From Stenotrophomonas maltophilia (GTDB lineage: Bacteria > Pseudomonadota > Gammaproteobacteria > Xanthomonadales > Xanthomonadaceae), in assembly GCF_006970445.1 (NCBI RefSeq), contig NZ_CP033877.1:628750-692749 (forward strand): a stretch of DNA of 64,000 bases, in the 5' to 3' direction. Position 1 is the first letter of the stretch. Each line of letters starts with the position of its first letter. The position numbers were made by a program, and so were the translations under genes. Below the pieces are notes generated by a model that saw only the letters and a list, made by a program, of their open reading frames with translations, was not told the origin of the DNA and made no database searches. This document shows, piece by piece, positions 9,064 to 19,300 of this stretch.

Positions 9064-11163
9064 TTATTTCAGGCCATCACTGACCGCCTTGGTCAGCGTG
9101 CCCTGCGCATCGTCACCGCTGAACTCCCAGACGAACGCGCCGCCCAGGCCCTGGGTCTTCACGTAACCCATCTTGCGGGTGATGTTGGCCGGGGTATCGA
9201 AGCTCCACAGCGTGCTGCCGTTGTAGATCCAGGTGGCACCGGCCGTGTTGTCGGTGTAGCCCGGCCACGCCAGGTTCTTCAGCACCTTCCAGTCTTCGAT
9301 GCCGGCCTCGTAGGTACCCGGGGCGGCGCCGGTCGCGGTCTGGTACAGGCCGTTGTTGGCATTGGCCACGCCGGTCCAGCCACGCCCGTAGTAGCCGATG
9401 CCCAGGTTGAGCTTGGCGGCGGGCACGCCACGGCTGATGAAGGCCTCGATGGCGTCGTTGCTGTTGTACAGCTTCTGGTCGCCGGTGGACGGGTCATTCG
9501 GCGAATCGAACAGCGCCGACTGGTGATTGGTCTTCGCATCCCACGCGCCGTGGAAGTCGTAGGTCATCACGTTGATGTAGTCCAGGTACGGGTGGTACGC
9601 GGCCGGATCGGTGACGCGGATCTTGTCGATGCCGGCACCCACCGCCACCGTCAGCAACAGGCCCGGACGCACCGCATCGAGCTGGCGGCGGAACTCGGCC
9701 ATCAGCGCGGTGAAGTTGGCGTTGTCTTCCGGCTTGCCGCATTCGATGCCGCAGGCCACCGGGTATTCCCAGTCGATGTCGATGCCGTCGAACACGCCCA
9801 GCGCGGCACCGGCGCCACCGGCACCGTCGGTCACCGGCAGGTTGCCCTTGATGTAGGCGTCGATGCACGAGGCGACGAAGGCCTGGCGGTTTTCCGGGCG
9901 CGCCGCGCTGGAGAAACCACGCGACCAGGTCCAGCCACCCAGCGAGATCAGCACCTTCATGCCCGGGTACTTGGCCTTGAGCTGCTTGAGCTGGTTCCAG
10001 TTGCCACGCAGCGGCTGGTCCCAGGTATCGGCGCTGCCACTGACACTCTCGGCGGCGCTGAAGGCCTTGGTGTAGTCGGCGAAAGCATCGCCACCGGCAC
10101 CGCTGTTCGGATCCGACGGCTGGGTGATGCCCACTTCGCAGCGGTTGTTGCGCACGTTGCCGAACGCGTAGTTGATGTGGGTCAGGCGTGCGGCCGAGCC
10201 GCTGCTGTCGATGTTCTTGACCCGGTAGTTGCGGCCGTAGATGCCCCACTGGGTGAAGTAGCCGATGACCCGCTTGCCGGTGGTGCCGCCGTCACCGGCC
10301 AGCGTGGTGGCGCTGATCTCGGTGCCCTGTGCGGACGCATTGCCGGCGTTGTCGCGGGCACGTACGCGGTAGCGGTAGGTGGTCGACGCGGTCAGGCCGC
10401 CATCGACGTAGCTGGCACTGGACGGCGAACCGACCAGGCTGCCGTTGCGGTACACGTCGTAGCCAGCCATGCCGCTGCCACCGGTGTTGTCGGTGGAGGG
10501 GCTCCAGCTGAGCGCGATGCTGTTGGCGGTGCGCGTACCGGCCGCCAGTCCGCCGGGTACGCTCGGTGCGGTGGTATCGCCACCGGCGGCGTTGACGGTG
10601 ATGGTGATGGTCGGGGTGCTGGTGGTGGCGTTGTTGTTGTCGGTGGCCACCGCGCGCAGAGTGTGGCTGCCGGCGCTGGCATTGGCCCAGCTGGCCGCAT
10701 ACGGCGCACTGGTGGCCACGCCGAGCGTGCTGCCGTCGCGGAAGAATTCGACCTTGGCGACGCTGCCGTCCGGATCACTGGCGGTGGCGGTCACGTTGAC
10801 CGTGCTGCCGGCACTGAAGGTGGCGCCGTTGGCCGGCGAGGTCAGGCTGACCACCGGCGGCTGGTTGCTGCCGCTGCCATCACAGGCGCCGAGGTTGGTG
10901 TAGTAGGGCGCACCGGCCGGATGGTCCGGCGGCGCGTTCCAGATGTCCTGGTTCGCCCGATAGAGGACGCCTCCTTTCTGCAGGGTATCGCCGGCCCGGT
11001 AGATCTTGGCCTGGTCCCACTGGGCCACCCCGGCACAGCTGGCGGCCTGGGCCAGGCCGGGCAGGGCGGCGGTACCGGCGGCCAGGGCAAGCAGCCAGGC
11101 CAGGCGGCGGGGACGACAGCTTCGGGTCGAACGTTCGGCACTGCGCACAATCGGGTCGTACAT
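9064..11163 (-). CDS. chiA: Secreted multidomain chitinase, GH18
   Basis: A 699-residue secreted enzyme that hydrolyses chitin. Domains in order: basic signal peptide ending near ALPGLAQA (residue 40); a type 5/12 chitin-binding module at about 42-80 (AQWDQAKIYRAGD...YRANQDIWN); a bacterial Ig-like domain at about 102-192; a fibronectin type III domain at about 198-288; and a GH18 catalytic domain from about 297 to the end, with the DxxDxDxE signature DGIDIDWE at 459-466 (catalytic Glu466) and the MTYDFHG substrate motif. Start is the ATG read from 11163; longer readings enter the upstream repeat gap. Export through the Xps system encoded downstream is plausible. A LacI-type palindrome lies 139 bases upstream. 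Confidence 0.95.
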   Translation of the reverse strand: MYDPIVRSAERSTRSCRPRRLAWLLALAAGTAALPGLAQAASCAGVAQWDQAKIYRAGDTLQKGGVLYRANQDIWNAPPDHPAGAPYYTNLGACDGSGSNQPPVVSLTSPANGATFSAGSTVNVTATASDPDGSVAKVEFFRDGSTLGVATSAPYAASWANASAGSHTLRAVATDNNNATTSTPTITITVNAAGGDTTAPSVPGGLAAGTRTANSIALSWSPSTDNTGGSGMAGYDVYRNGSLVGSPSSASYVDGGLTASTTYRYRVRARDNAGNASAQGTEISATTLAGDGGTTGKRVIGYFTQWGIYGRNYRVKNIDSSGSAARLTHINYAFGNVRNNRCEVGITQPSDPNSGAGGDAFADYTKAFSAAESVSGSADTWDQPLRGNWNQLKQLKAKYPGMKVLISLGGWTWSRGFSSAARPENRQAFVASCIDAYIKGNLPVTDGAGGAGAALGVFDGIDIDWEYPVACGIECGKPEDNANFTALMAEFRRQLDAVRPGLLLTVAVGAGIDKIRVTDPAAYHPYLDYINVMTYDFHGAWDAKTNHQSALFDSPNDPSTGDQKLYNSNDAIEAFISRGVPAAKLNLGIGYYGRGWTGVANANNGLYQTATGAAPGTYEAGIEDWKVLKNLAWPGYTDNTAGATWIYNGSTLWSFDTPANITRKMGYVKTQGLGGAFVWEFSGDDAQGTLTKAVSDGLK

Positions 11164-11452
11164 GGGTAAGTCTCCGATCAAAGGGCGCGCGGGCCCCGAT
11201 GGCGCCGCGCGTGACGCAGGTCCGGGCGTCGCCCGGGAAGGCGACGGAGGGGGCGGACGGAGGTACCTGGGAGGCCGGGGAGAGAGTCCGGCACCAGGTG
11301 GGGACAACGTTGTCATCAATCGTGTGCTCAATCCGTGAGCAAGCGCATGGTTCCGGGATTCGGGCGGAGAGCGGCGCTGCGCGCGGTCGGCGGCCATCGG
11401 CGGAACCCCCTCGTGGCTGGGGTGGGTCGCTGAAAGCGGGTTTCTGAGGGTT
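11164..11452. other. chiA upstream region without a gene
   Basis: A 289-base GC-rich stretch between chiA and the first structured repeat. Apart from the palindrome at 11303-11314 I see no coding sequence with credible features; open frames here have no ribosome site and no family resemblance. It should hold the chiA promoter on the minus strand, but I cannot point to a convincing -10/-35 pair. Confidence 0.5.
11303..11314. promoter_or_regulatory. Palindromic operator, LacI-family (NagQ/NagR-like) candidate, upstream of chiA
   Basis: GACAACGTTGTC is a perfect 12-base palindrome with a central CG, 139 bases before the chiA start. It resembles the TGACANCGNTGTCA core described for LacI-type N-acetylglucosamine regulators of Xanthomonadales and Alteromonadales. 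One flanking base (G instead of T on the left) departs from that core. Inference from motif and neighbour only. Confidence 0.45.
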
Positions 11453-11556
11453 GGCCGGGTGGGTGGGCTGCGCAGGGGACGCTGCAAGTACGTCCATGTA
11501 AGCTCGATCGCCGCATCCATGCGGCTCACGCCCCTGCGCAGCCCACCCACCTGGCC
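11453..11556 (-). repeat. Structured hairpin element, copy 1 (degenerate flanks)
   Basis: The outer arms at 11453-11478 and 11531-11556 pair over 26 bases with one non-Watson-Crick position. Read on the minus strand the interior forms GCCGC-AUGGAU-GCGGC (11510-11525) and UAC-AUGGAC-GUA (11489-11500), followed by CTTGCAGCGTC, matching the interior of the three other copies in this window. The hexamer tract seen in the other copies is missing, but a GACAGG/TTCC boundary remains at 11560-11570. Confidence 0.7.
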
Positions 11557-11660
11557 CCTGACAGGTTCCTGCGCGGCCAGCCACGGAAGACAGAACAAGA
11601 AATCAAAAGCAAAAGCCGGTCGCTTCGCTCTTCAATGCCTGATTTCTGAAATTTCCTGGT

Positions 11661-11714
11661 TGCCGGCCAGCGGCCGGCACTACCGGGGAGCGTCCACGCA
11701 TGGCGTGGATCTAC
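11661..11714. repeat. SMAG-type hairpin pair
   Basis: GCCGGCC/GGCCGGC (11662-11678) ends with CTAC at 11680-11683, then TCCACGC/GCGTGGA (11693-11710) ends with CTAC at 11711-11714. Both units point the same way. The second is immediately followed by the structured element copy 2, exactly as at 37393-37414. Confidence 0.7.
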
Positions 11715-11933
11715 TGCAGATCGCGGAAATCTGTCGAAGGCGGGGTGGGTCCGGTGGCGGGGGTGTCCGCGGCATGGATGCCGCGGCCAAGCCCCCAGGG
11801 ATGGGTTTACGGCGTCCCCCGCCACCGGACCCACCCCGCCATCCCACGGGAACCCAGCTTTTGCTTTGGCAGTTGCTGTTGCCGTTGCCTTTGCCTTTGC
11901 CTTGGCTTCGGCGGGTGCCGGGCGCCGCCCGGC
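11715..11933 (+). repeat. Structured hairpin element, copy 2, upstream of purL
   Basis: Order of parts: a CAGAT/ATCTG mini-hairpin with a GGA loop (11717-11733); a perfect 25-bp outer stem (11739-11763 with 11816-11840); inside it CCGCGGC-AUGGAU-GCCGCGG (11767-11786) and CCC-AGGGAU-GGG (11794-11805), then GTTTACGGCGTC; next a degenerate GCTGTTGCC-type tract (about 11868-11906); and finally a GCCGGGC/GCCCGGC hairpin (11917-11933). The purL -10 element begins 24 bases later. The copy at 37415-37615 has the same parts in the same order and orientation. Confidence 0.8.
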
Positions 11934-11957
11934 CAAAGCCCTTCCCCCCGCTTCCGG

Positions 11958-11963
11958 TACAAT
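11958..11963 (+). promoter_or_regulatory. Candidate purL -10 element
   Basis: TACAAT lies 34 bases before the purL ATG, directly after the last hairpin of the structured repeat. The -35 region at 17 bases is poor. A start near 11970 would leave a leader of about 28 bases. Confidence 0.4.
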
Positions 11964-11997
11964 GTCGGGCCCGTTTCCCAACTACGGTTCCCCGGAC

Positions 11998-14900
11998 ATG
12001 ATGGTCCTCGAGGGCGCGCCCGCCCTGTCGCCGTTCCGCCGCGAACGTCTTGAATCCCGCCTGCAGTCCATCGCTCCCTCCCTGCGCATCAGTGGTGCCT
12101 GGCACGTCTACTTCGTGCAGCCCGAAGGCAGCGCCGCCCCCGACCTGACCACGCTGTGCCGCATCCTCGAAGCTGCGCCGCAGGCCGAAGCCGTGGCCGA
12201 GGGTGCGGTCAGCCGCATCGTGGTGCCGCGCCTGGGCACGCTGTCGCCGTGGTCGAGCAAGGCCACCGAGCTGGTGCGCGGTGCCGGGCAGCCGGTGAGC
12301 CGGGTCGAGCGTGGCCTGCGCATCGACGTGCAGGGCTGGCCGGCCGATGCCGCCGCCCAGCAGGCGCTGGTCAAGGCGCTGCACGACCCGATGACGCAGT
12401 CGGTGCTGGAAACCGTGGAACAGGGCCAGGCGCTGTTCTCGGCGCCGGCCCGTGGCGAACTGGAACGCGTGCCGGTGGACCAGCTGGAGGCCGCCAACCA
12501 GCGCCTCGGCCTGGCCATGGCCCAAGACGAGATCGACTACCTGCGCGAGCGTTTCACTGCGCTGGGCCGGTCGCCGTCGGACGTGGAACTGATGATGTTC
12601 GCGCAGGCCAATTCCGAGCACTGCCGCCACAAGATCTTCAACGCCAGCTGGACCATCGACGGCCAGGAGCAGGACCGCTCGCTGTTCCGGATGATCAAGA
12701 ACACCCACCAGCAGACCCCGCAGCACACGCTCAGCGCGTACAGCGACAATGCCGCGGTGATCGAAGGTCATCCGGCGTCGCGCTACCGCCCCGATCCGGC
12801 CAGCGGCGAATACCGCCGCGAAGCACAGGTGCCCAGCGCCTTCCAGATCAAGGTGGAAACGCACAACCACCCGACCGCGATCGCGCCGTTCCCGGGCGCA
12901 TCGACCGGCAACGGCGGCGAGATCCGCGACGAGGGCGCGACCGGCCGTGGTGGCAAGCCGAAGGCCGGCCTGTCCGGTTTCTCGGTCTCGCACCTGCGCA
13001 TTCCGGAACTGCCGCAGCCGTGGGAAGCGCCGCGCGCGCTGAACCCGCGGATGGCACCGGCACTGGAAATCATGACCGACGGCCCGCTTGGTGGCGCTGC
13101 GTTCAACAACGAGTTCGGCCGCCCGAACCTGCTCGGCTACTTCCGCAGCTTCGAGCTGCCGGAAGGCGCTGATCTGGTGCGTGCCTACGACAAGCCGATC
13201 ATGCTGGCCGGTGGCCTCGGCGCGATCGACCGCGTGCAGGTCGACAAGATCCAGCTGCAGGCCGGTGATGCGGTCATTGTGCTCGGCGGTCCGGCGATGC
13301 TGATCGGCCTGGGCGGCGGTGCCGCCAGTTCGGTGGCCTCCGGTGAGAGCGCCGAGGACCTGGACTTCGCCAGCGTGCAGCGCGACAACCCGGAAATGGA
13401 ACGCCGCTGCCAGGAGGTCATCGACCGCTGCGTGGCGATGGGCGCCAACAACCCGATCAAGTTCTTCCACGACGTCGGTGCCGGTGGCCTGTCCAATGCC
13501 ATCCCCGAACTGCTGCACGACTCCAAGGTCGGCGGTGTCATCGACCTGGGCAAGGTGCCTACCGATGATCCGTCGCTGTCGCCGATGCAGCTGTGGTGCA
13601 ACGAGTCGCAGGAACGCTACGTACTGGGCGTGGCCCAGGAACGCCTGGCCGAGTTCGCCGCGCTGTGCGCCCGCGAGCGCTGCCCGTTCGCCGCCGTTGG
13701 CGTGGCTACCGCAGAAGAGCACCTGGTGGTGGCCTACGGTGCCGTGCCGGGCCACACCCCGGCCGATGCGCCGATCGACCTGCCGATGGACGTGCTGTTC
13801 GGCAAGCCGCCGAAGATGCACCGCGACACCGCACACCCGCCGGCACCGCGCTGGCCGGCGCTGAAGACCGGTGGCCTGGACCTGCAGGAAGCCGGCCTGC
13901 GCGTGCTCGCGCACCCGACCGTCGCTTCGAAGAACTTCCTGGTCACCATCGGTGACCGCAGCGTCGGTGGCCTGACCGCACGCGAACAGATGGTCGGCCC
14001 GTGGCAGCTGCCGGTGGCCGACGTGGCGATCACCCTGGCCGATTTCGATGGCGTGGCTGGCGAAGCGATGTCGATCGGCGAGCGTACTCCGCTGGCCCTG
14101 CTCGATGCGGCGGCTTCGGCACGCATGGCGGTGGGCGAAGCGCTGACCAACCTGTGCGCGGCCCCGGTCGATGCGCTGGATGAAATCAAGCTGTCGGCGA
14201 ACTGGATGGCCGCGGCCGGCCACCCGGGCGAAGACGCGCTGCTGTACGACGCGGTGAAGGCGGTGGGCATGGAACTGTGCCCGCAGCTGGACATCAGCAT
14301 CCCGGTGGGCAAGGACTCGCTGTCGATGCAGGCGCAGTGGCACGACCAGGGCGAAGCACACAAGAGCGTGTCGCCGGTGTCGCTGGTGATCTCGGCGTTC
14401 GCGCCGGTCGCCGACGTGCGCCAGCAGCTGACCCCGCTGCTCGACCGCGATGTGGACAGCGAGCTGTGGCTGATCGGCCTGGGTGCCGGCAAGCAGCGCC
14501 TGGGCGGTTCGATCCTGGCCCAGGTGCATGCCGATCACGGCGACCTGCCGGCCTTCGCCGGCGCCGCCCCGGACCTGGACGACCCGCAGCGCCTGCGGGG
14601 TTTCTTCGAACTGATCCGCGATGCTCGCCAGTCTGGCCTGCTGCTGGCCTATCACGACCGCAGCGACGGCGGTGCCTTCGCCGCACTGTGCGAAATGGCC
14701 TTCACCTCGCGCCTGGGCCTGGACATCACCCTCGATGCCTGGGGCGATGATCCGTTCCGCAGCCTGTTCAATGAAGAACTGGGTGCGGTGGTGCAGATTG
14801 CACGCGAAGACCGCGCCGCGTTTGCCGATCTGGTCGAACGCCATGCACTCACCGAATGCGCGCAGCGCATCGCCAAGCCGACCACGGCACCGGTTGTGCG

Positions 14901-15882
14901 TGTGTCGCTGGGCGGCGAGAACCTGGCCGAATGGCGCTGGGAAGCGCTGTTCGACGCCTGGTGGTCGGTCACCCACGCGATGCAGAAGCGCCGCGACAAC
15001 CCGGCCAATGCCGATGCCGAGCGTGACATCGCCCGTGCCTTCAACGCACCGGGCCTGAAGCCGAAGCTCAGCTTCGACCTCAACGAGGATGTGGCGGCAC
15101 CGTTCATCAGCACCGGCGCGCGTCCGCGCGTGGCGGTGCTGCGCGAGCAGGGCGTCAACGGCCAGATCGAAATGGCCAACGCCTTCGAACGTGCCGGCTT
15201 CCGTGCCTTCGACGTGCACATGAGCGACCTGATCGAAGGCCGCGTGGCCCTGCAGGATTTCACCGGCCTGGTGGCCTGTGGTGGCTTCAGCTATGGCGAC
15301 GTGCTCGGTGCCGGCCGTGGCTGGGCAACCTCGATCCTGGAGCGCAGCGCACTGCGTGATGCCTTCGCCGCGTTCTTCGCGCGCGAAGTCAGCTTCGCGC
15401 TGGGCGTGTGCAACGGCTGCCAGATGATGAGCCAGCTGAAGAACATCATTCCGGGTGCCGAGCACTGGCCGCAGTTCCGCCGCAACGCCAGCGAGCAGTT
15501 CGAAGCCCGCACCGCGCTGCTGGAAGTGGTGGAGTCGCCGTCGATCCTGCTGCGTGGCATGGCCGGCTCGCGCCTGCAGGTGGCGGTCGCGCATGGTGAA
15601 GGCCAGGCCGTGTTCGACAATGCCGTCGACCAGGCCGCCGCCCGCGTCTCGCTGCGCTACATCGATGGCAATGGCAACGTGGCCAGCCAGTACCCGCTGA
15701 ATCCGAACGGTTCGCCGGACGGCATCACCGGCCTGACCAGCAGCGACGGCCGCGTCACCATCATGATGCCGCACCCGGAACGTACCCCGCGCGCGCTCAA
15801 CCTGAGCTGGGCACCGGCGGAATGGCAGGGTGATTCGCCGTGGATGCGCATGTTCCGCAACGCGCGGGTATGGTGCGGCTGA
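11998..15882 (+). CDS. purL: Phosphoribosylformylglycinamidine synthase (FGAM synthase, large single-chain form)
   Basis: PurL converts FGAR, glutamine and ATP to FGAM in the fourth step of purine synthesis. The 1294-residue product is the fused gammaproteobacterial form: an N-terminal PurS-like domain, linker, two AIR-synthase-like halves containing [10 protein letters not shown] and [12 protein letters not shown], and a C-terminal class I glutaminase whose nucleophile is Cys1138 in [10 protein letters not shown] chose the ATG at 11998 ([18 protein letters not shown]) because it aligns with the E. coli start pattern and lies just after the -10 element. An in-frame TTG further upstream only translates the repeat tract as alternating Ala-Val/Ala-Phe. 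A terminator follows. Confidence 0.97.
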   Translation: MMVLEGAPALSPFRRERLESRLQSIAPSLRISGAWHVYFVQPEGSAAPDLTTLCRILEAAPQAEAVAEGAVSRIVVPRLGTLSPWSSKATELVRGAGQPVSRVERGLRIDVQGWPADAAAQQALVKALHDPMTQSVLETVEQGQALFSAPARGELERVPVDQLEAANQRLGLAMAQDEIDYLRERFTALGRSPSDVELMMFAQANSEHCRHKIFNASWTIDGQEQDRSLFRMIKNTHQQTPQHTLSAYSDNAAVIEGHPASRYRPDPASGEYRREAQVPSAFQIKVETHNHPTAIAPFPGASTGNGGEIRDEGATGRGGKPKAGLSGFSVSHLRIPELPQPWEAPRALNPRMAPALEIMTDGPLGGAAFNNEFGRPNLLGYFRSFELPEGADLVRAYDKPIMLAGGLGAIDRVQVDKIQLQAGDAVIVLGGPAMLIGLGGGAASSVASGESAEDLDFASVQRDNPEMERRCQEVIDRCVAMGANNPIKFFHDVGAGGLSNAIPELLHDSKVGGVIDLGKVPTDDPSLSPMQLWCNESQERYVLGVAQERLAEFAALCARERCPFAAVGVATAEEHLVVAYGAVPGHTPADAPIDLPMDVLFGKPPKMHRDTAHPPAPRWPALKTGGLDLQEAGLRVLAHPTVASKNFLVTIGDRSVGGLTAREQMVGPWQLPVADVAITLADFDGVAGEAMSIGERTPLALLDAAASARMAVGEALTNLCAAPVDALDEIKLSANWMAAAGHPGEDALLYDAVKAVGMELCPQLDISIPVGKDSLSMQAQWHDQGEAHKSVSPVSLVISAFAPVADVRQQLTPLLDRDVDSELWLIGLGAGKQRLGGSILAQVHADHGDLPAFAGAAPDLDDPQRLRGFFELIRDARQSGLLLAYHDRSDGGAFAALCEMAFTSRLGLDITLDAWGDDPFRSLFNEELGAVVQIAREDRAAFADLVERHALTECAQRIAKPTTAPVVRVSLGGENLAEWRWEALFDAWWSVTHAMQKRRDNPANADAERDIARAFNAPGLKPKLSFDLNEDVAAPFISTGARPRVAVLREQGVNGQIEMANAFERAGFRAFDVHMSDLIEGRVALQDFTGLVACGGFSYGDVLGAGRGWATSILERSALRDAFAAFFAREVSFALGVCNGCQMMSQLKNIIPGAEHWPQFRRNASEQFEARTALLEVVESPSILLRGMAGSRLQVAVAHGEGQAVFDNAVDQAAARVSLRYIDGNGNVASQYPLNPNGSPDGITGLTSSDGRVTIMMPHPERTPRALNLSWAPAEWQGDSPWMRMFRNARVWCG

Positions 15883-15924
15883 TCGCATCGTTCCGCGCAG
15901 GCCGCAATGCCACCGCGTATGGAG

Positions 15925-15955
15925 AAACCCGCCGCGTTGTCGGCGGGTTTTTCTT
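15925..15955 (+). terminator. Rho-independent terminator after purL
   Basis: A 9-bp stem AAACCCGCC/GGCGGGTTT (15925-15933 with 15942-15950) has an 8-base loop and is followed by TTCTTT, 42 bases after the purL stop. Confidence 0.8.
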
Positions 15956-16321
15956 TGCGCGCGTGAAACCCCTGTCGCGCCCGCTAGTTACATCGGTTTT
16001 CATGTGCCAGCAGTTCGTCACGCATACCTAACAAAATACTTTTATAAACACGTGAAATGGTGAACTGCTTCACGGCAATAGCATTTGTCGTGTCAAAGTC
16101 TTGACGATCTGCAAAGTTGCCGTTAACACTTGAACCCCGTTTCAGAACCATTCATTCCGCAGTAACCGCTCGGCGCACGCGCTCGGTTTTCTGTCGCTGC
16201 GCGCCGTTCGGCAATACCCCGCAGTAAATCACGCGAATAAACGCCCCCAGGGGACGTTGGGCCAGAAGGCCCAGCGGTGGCGTTGCTTTGCCCAAAACCA
16301 GTCCAATCAGGAGCCGTACCG
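15956..16321 (+). other. Long leader region of the trimeric adhesin gene
   Basis: This 366-base gap is clearly more AT-rich than its surroundings around 16020-16140. It contains TATAAA at 16043-16048 and a GTGAA/TTCAC inverted repeat at 16052-16073. No credible gene is present. A good ribosome site (CAGGAG, about 16308-16313) precedes the ATG at 16322. The length and base composition suggest a regulated promoter with a long untranslated leader. Confidence 0.5.
16101..16129 (+). promoter_or_regulatory. Candidate promoter of the adhesin gene
   Basis: TTGACG (16101-16106) is separated by 17 bases from TAACAC (16124-16129). The -35 is strong and the -10 weak. It would give a leader of roughly 185 bases. 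Confidence 0.35.
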
Positions 16322-19300
16322 ATGAATCGGATTTATCGCAAGGTCTGGAACAAAGCATTGGGTCAGTTGGTGGTGGCCTCGGAACTGGCCTCCTCCGACA
16401 GCAGCGGTGGTGTTGTCGACCAGCGCCGCGATACGACACTGGCCACGCCCGCGCTGTTGGCGGTGGCACTGGGCCTGGTATTGGGATTGGGTATGAGCGG
16501 TTCCGCCATCGCACAGTCGGTGCAGATCGGCGGCAGCGCCACCTGCGTCGCATTCAGCGGCAAGCTGCTGGAAAAGTGCCTGATCGAAGGCTCGGCCAGT
16601 GCCAAGGGCAGCAACGCGGTGGCGATCGGCAGCAACAGCAGCGCCACTGCCGCCAACAGCGTGGCACTGGGTGCCGGCTCCAAGGCCACCCGCGCCAGCA
16701 CAGTGTCCGTCGGCGATGCCGGCAAGGAACGGCAGATCACCAACGTAGCTGCAGGCACCCAGGCCACCGATGCCGTGAACAAGTCACAGCTGGATGCGCA
16801 GGCGCGCGCCACGCAGGCCGCACTGGCGGATGTCGCTGCAGATGGAAACCGCTATTTCAAGGCCGACGGCGCAGGTGATGACAGCGACGCGGCGAAGATC
16901 GACGGGCAGGGCGCGCTCGCAGCCGGCGCCGGTGCGCAGTCGTTGGCCAATGCCACCACCGCCATCGGTACCCAGGCGATTGCCGCCGGCATCGGCGCCA
17001 GCGCGTTCGGCCAGGGTGCTTTGGCGATCGGTGATGCCAGCGTGGTGGTTGGCCAGAGTGCGGCCGCGTTCGGGCTTGGTGATACGGCCGTCGGCGCCAG
17101 TGCTTACGCCGCCAGCGAGAACGGCGCGGCCACCGCACTCGGCGCGTTGTCCGAAGCCAGCGCCGATGGCGCCACTGCCGTGGGTGGCGGTGCCGTGGCG
17201 ATGGGCCCGGGCAGTACCGCATTGGGTCGCGGTGCGACTGCCGCCAACGAGGCCTCGATCGCGGTGGGTGCGTTCAGCACCGCTGTGGGCGAATACAGCA
17301 CTGCGCTGGGTTCCAATTCGGCGGCAGTCGCCACCGGCAGCGTGGCGCTGGGCGCCGGCTCGCTGGCCGACCGTGTCGATACCGTGTCGGTCGGCGCGGC
17401 CGAGTACGGCCTGACCCGGCAGATCACCAGCGTCGCTGCGGGCACCGAAGATACCGACGCGGTCAATGTCGGCCAGCTGAAGGGCGTTGCCGCCGCGGCA
17501 GACGCCACTGCCAAGCATTTCCAGGCCAATGGCAGCAGCAACAGTGATGCCGGCGCGCTGGCCGAAGGTGACGAGGCGCTGGCAGCGGGCGAGGCGGCCA
17601 ATGCCATCGGCAACGGCGCGACCGCCGTGGGCGCCGGCGCCAACGCCGTTGCGCAGAACGCTACCGCCGTTGGCAACAACGCGCTGGCGTCGGGCCAGAA
17701 CAGCGCAGCATTCGGCAACAACGCACAGGCCAATGGCCCGGGCAGTGTCGCCGTGGGTGGTGCCGCTGTCGATGCCGATGGCAATCCGCTGATCACCAGT
17801 GGCGGCGTGCCGGTGGAAACCGGCGCCACCAGTGCCGGTGTCGGCGGGACTGCCGTGGGCGCGAGTGCCGAGGCCGGTGGTTTCGCCGCGTCGGCCTACG
17901 GCGTTGGTGCGTATGCCGCCGGTGCGCAGTCGTCCGCGTTCGGTGCAGTCGCCAATGCCATCGGTGATTACTCCACCGCACTGGGTACGCAGAGCAACGC
18001 TACCGGCACCAGCAGCGTGGCCATCGGTGGCCCGGCCGATCTGATTCCGGGCCTGGGCTTCTTCGTGCAGACCCAGGCCAGCGGCGAAGCATCCACCGCG
18101 GTCGGCGCCGGCGCGATCGCCAGCGGTGATCGCGCGGTGGCCAACGGCAGCCTGACCGAAGCCTCCGGTGCGGAATCCACCGCCGTCGGCTACTTCGCTT
18201 ACGCCCCGGGTGAGAACGCAAGCGCGCTCGGCGCGCAGACCTGGGCCAGCGGCGCGCAGAGCACCGCCGTCGGGTACTACGCCACTGCACGCGGTGCCAA
18301 CAGCGTTGCACTGGGTGCGAATTCCGAAGCCGTCCGTGCCAACAGTGTGGCGGTCGGCAGTGTCGGCAACGAACGGCAGGTCACCAGTGTTGCCGCTGGC
18401 AGCGAAGCCACCGATGCGGTCAATCTGGCCCAGTTGAAGGGCGTCTCTGCCGTGGCCGATGCCACCGCCAAGCACTTCCAGGCCACCGGCAGCAGCAACA
18501 GCGATGCCGGTGCGCTGGCTGAAGGCGAAGATGCGCTGGCCGCCGGCGAGGCGGCCAACGCGATCGGCAATGGCAGCAGTGCACTGGGAGCGGGCGCCGT
18601 TGCCATCGCGCAGAGCGCCACTGCCGTCGGCAGCAATGCGCTGGCTTCGGGGCAGGGCAGCGCGGCCTTCGGCGCGGCGGCCACCGCCAGTGGCAGCAAC
18701 GCCACCGCCCTGGGAACGCAGAGCAGCGCCACCGGCGCCGGCAGCGTCGCCATCGGTGGCCCGGCCGACATCGTGCCGGGCATGGGCCTGTATGTGCAGA
18801 CTCGGGCCAGCGGTGTGTCCTCCACCGCGGTAGGCGGCGGTGCGGTCGCCAGTGGTGACCGCTCGTTGGCCAACGGCAGCTTCACCGAAGCGGTGGGCGC
18901 GGAGTCCACCGCGCTGGGTTACTTCGCTTATGCCGCCGGCGACAACGCCAGTGCACTGGGCGCGCAGACCTGGGCCATCGGCAAGGACAGCACGGCCATC
19001 GGTTACTACGCCACCGCTGGCGCCGAAAACAGCGTCGCGCTGGGCGCCTATTCGGGCTCCAACCGGGCCAATACGGTGGCCGTGGGCACCAATGGCAATG
19101 AACGCCAGATCGTCAGCGTGGCCGCGGGTACGCAGGCGACGGATGCAGTGAACAAGGCGCAGCTGGACGCCGTGGCCAGCACCGCCGACAGCACCGCGCG
19201 TTTCTTCCAGGCGCAGCCGGAAGCGGGCAGTGATGCCGGTGCGTTCGCCGAGGGTGAAGGTGCGGTGGCGGCCGGTTCGTCAAGCAATGCGATCGGCGCC

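Noticed and set aside
8602..11169. 855-codon plus-strand frame opposite the chitinase
   Set aside because: The chitinase frame has a signal peptide and four recognisable domains; the plus-strand frame has none.
11866..11997. N-terminal extension of PurL from a TTG codon
   Set aside because: It only translates the GCTGTTGCC-type repeat as alternating Ala-Val and Ala-Phe; the family start and promoter position favour 11998.
11680..15888. 1402-codon open frame on the minus strand opposite purL
   Set aside because: It mirrors purL exactly, has His/Arg/Gln-rich composition typical of the antisense frame of GC-rich genes, and shows no domain.
15883..16321. Small open frames in the adhesin leader
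   Set aside because: Short, without ribosome sites or recognisable features, and in an AT-rich regulatory stretch.
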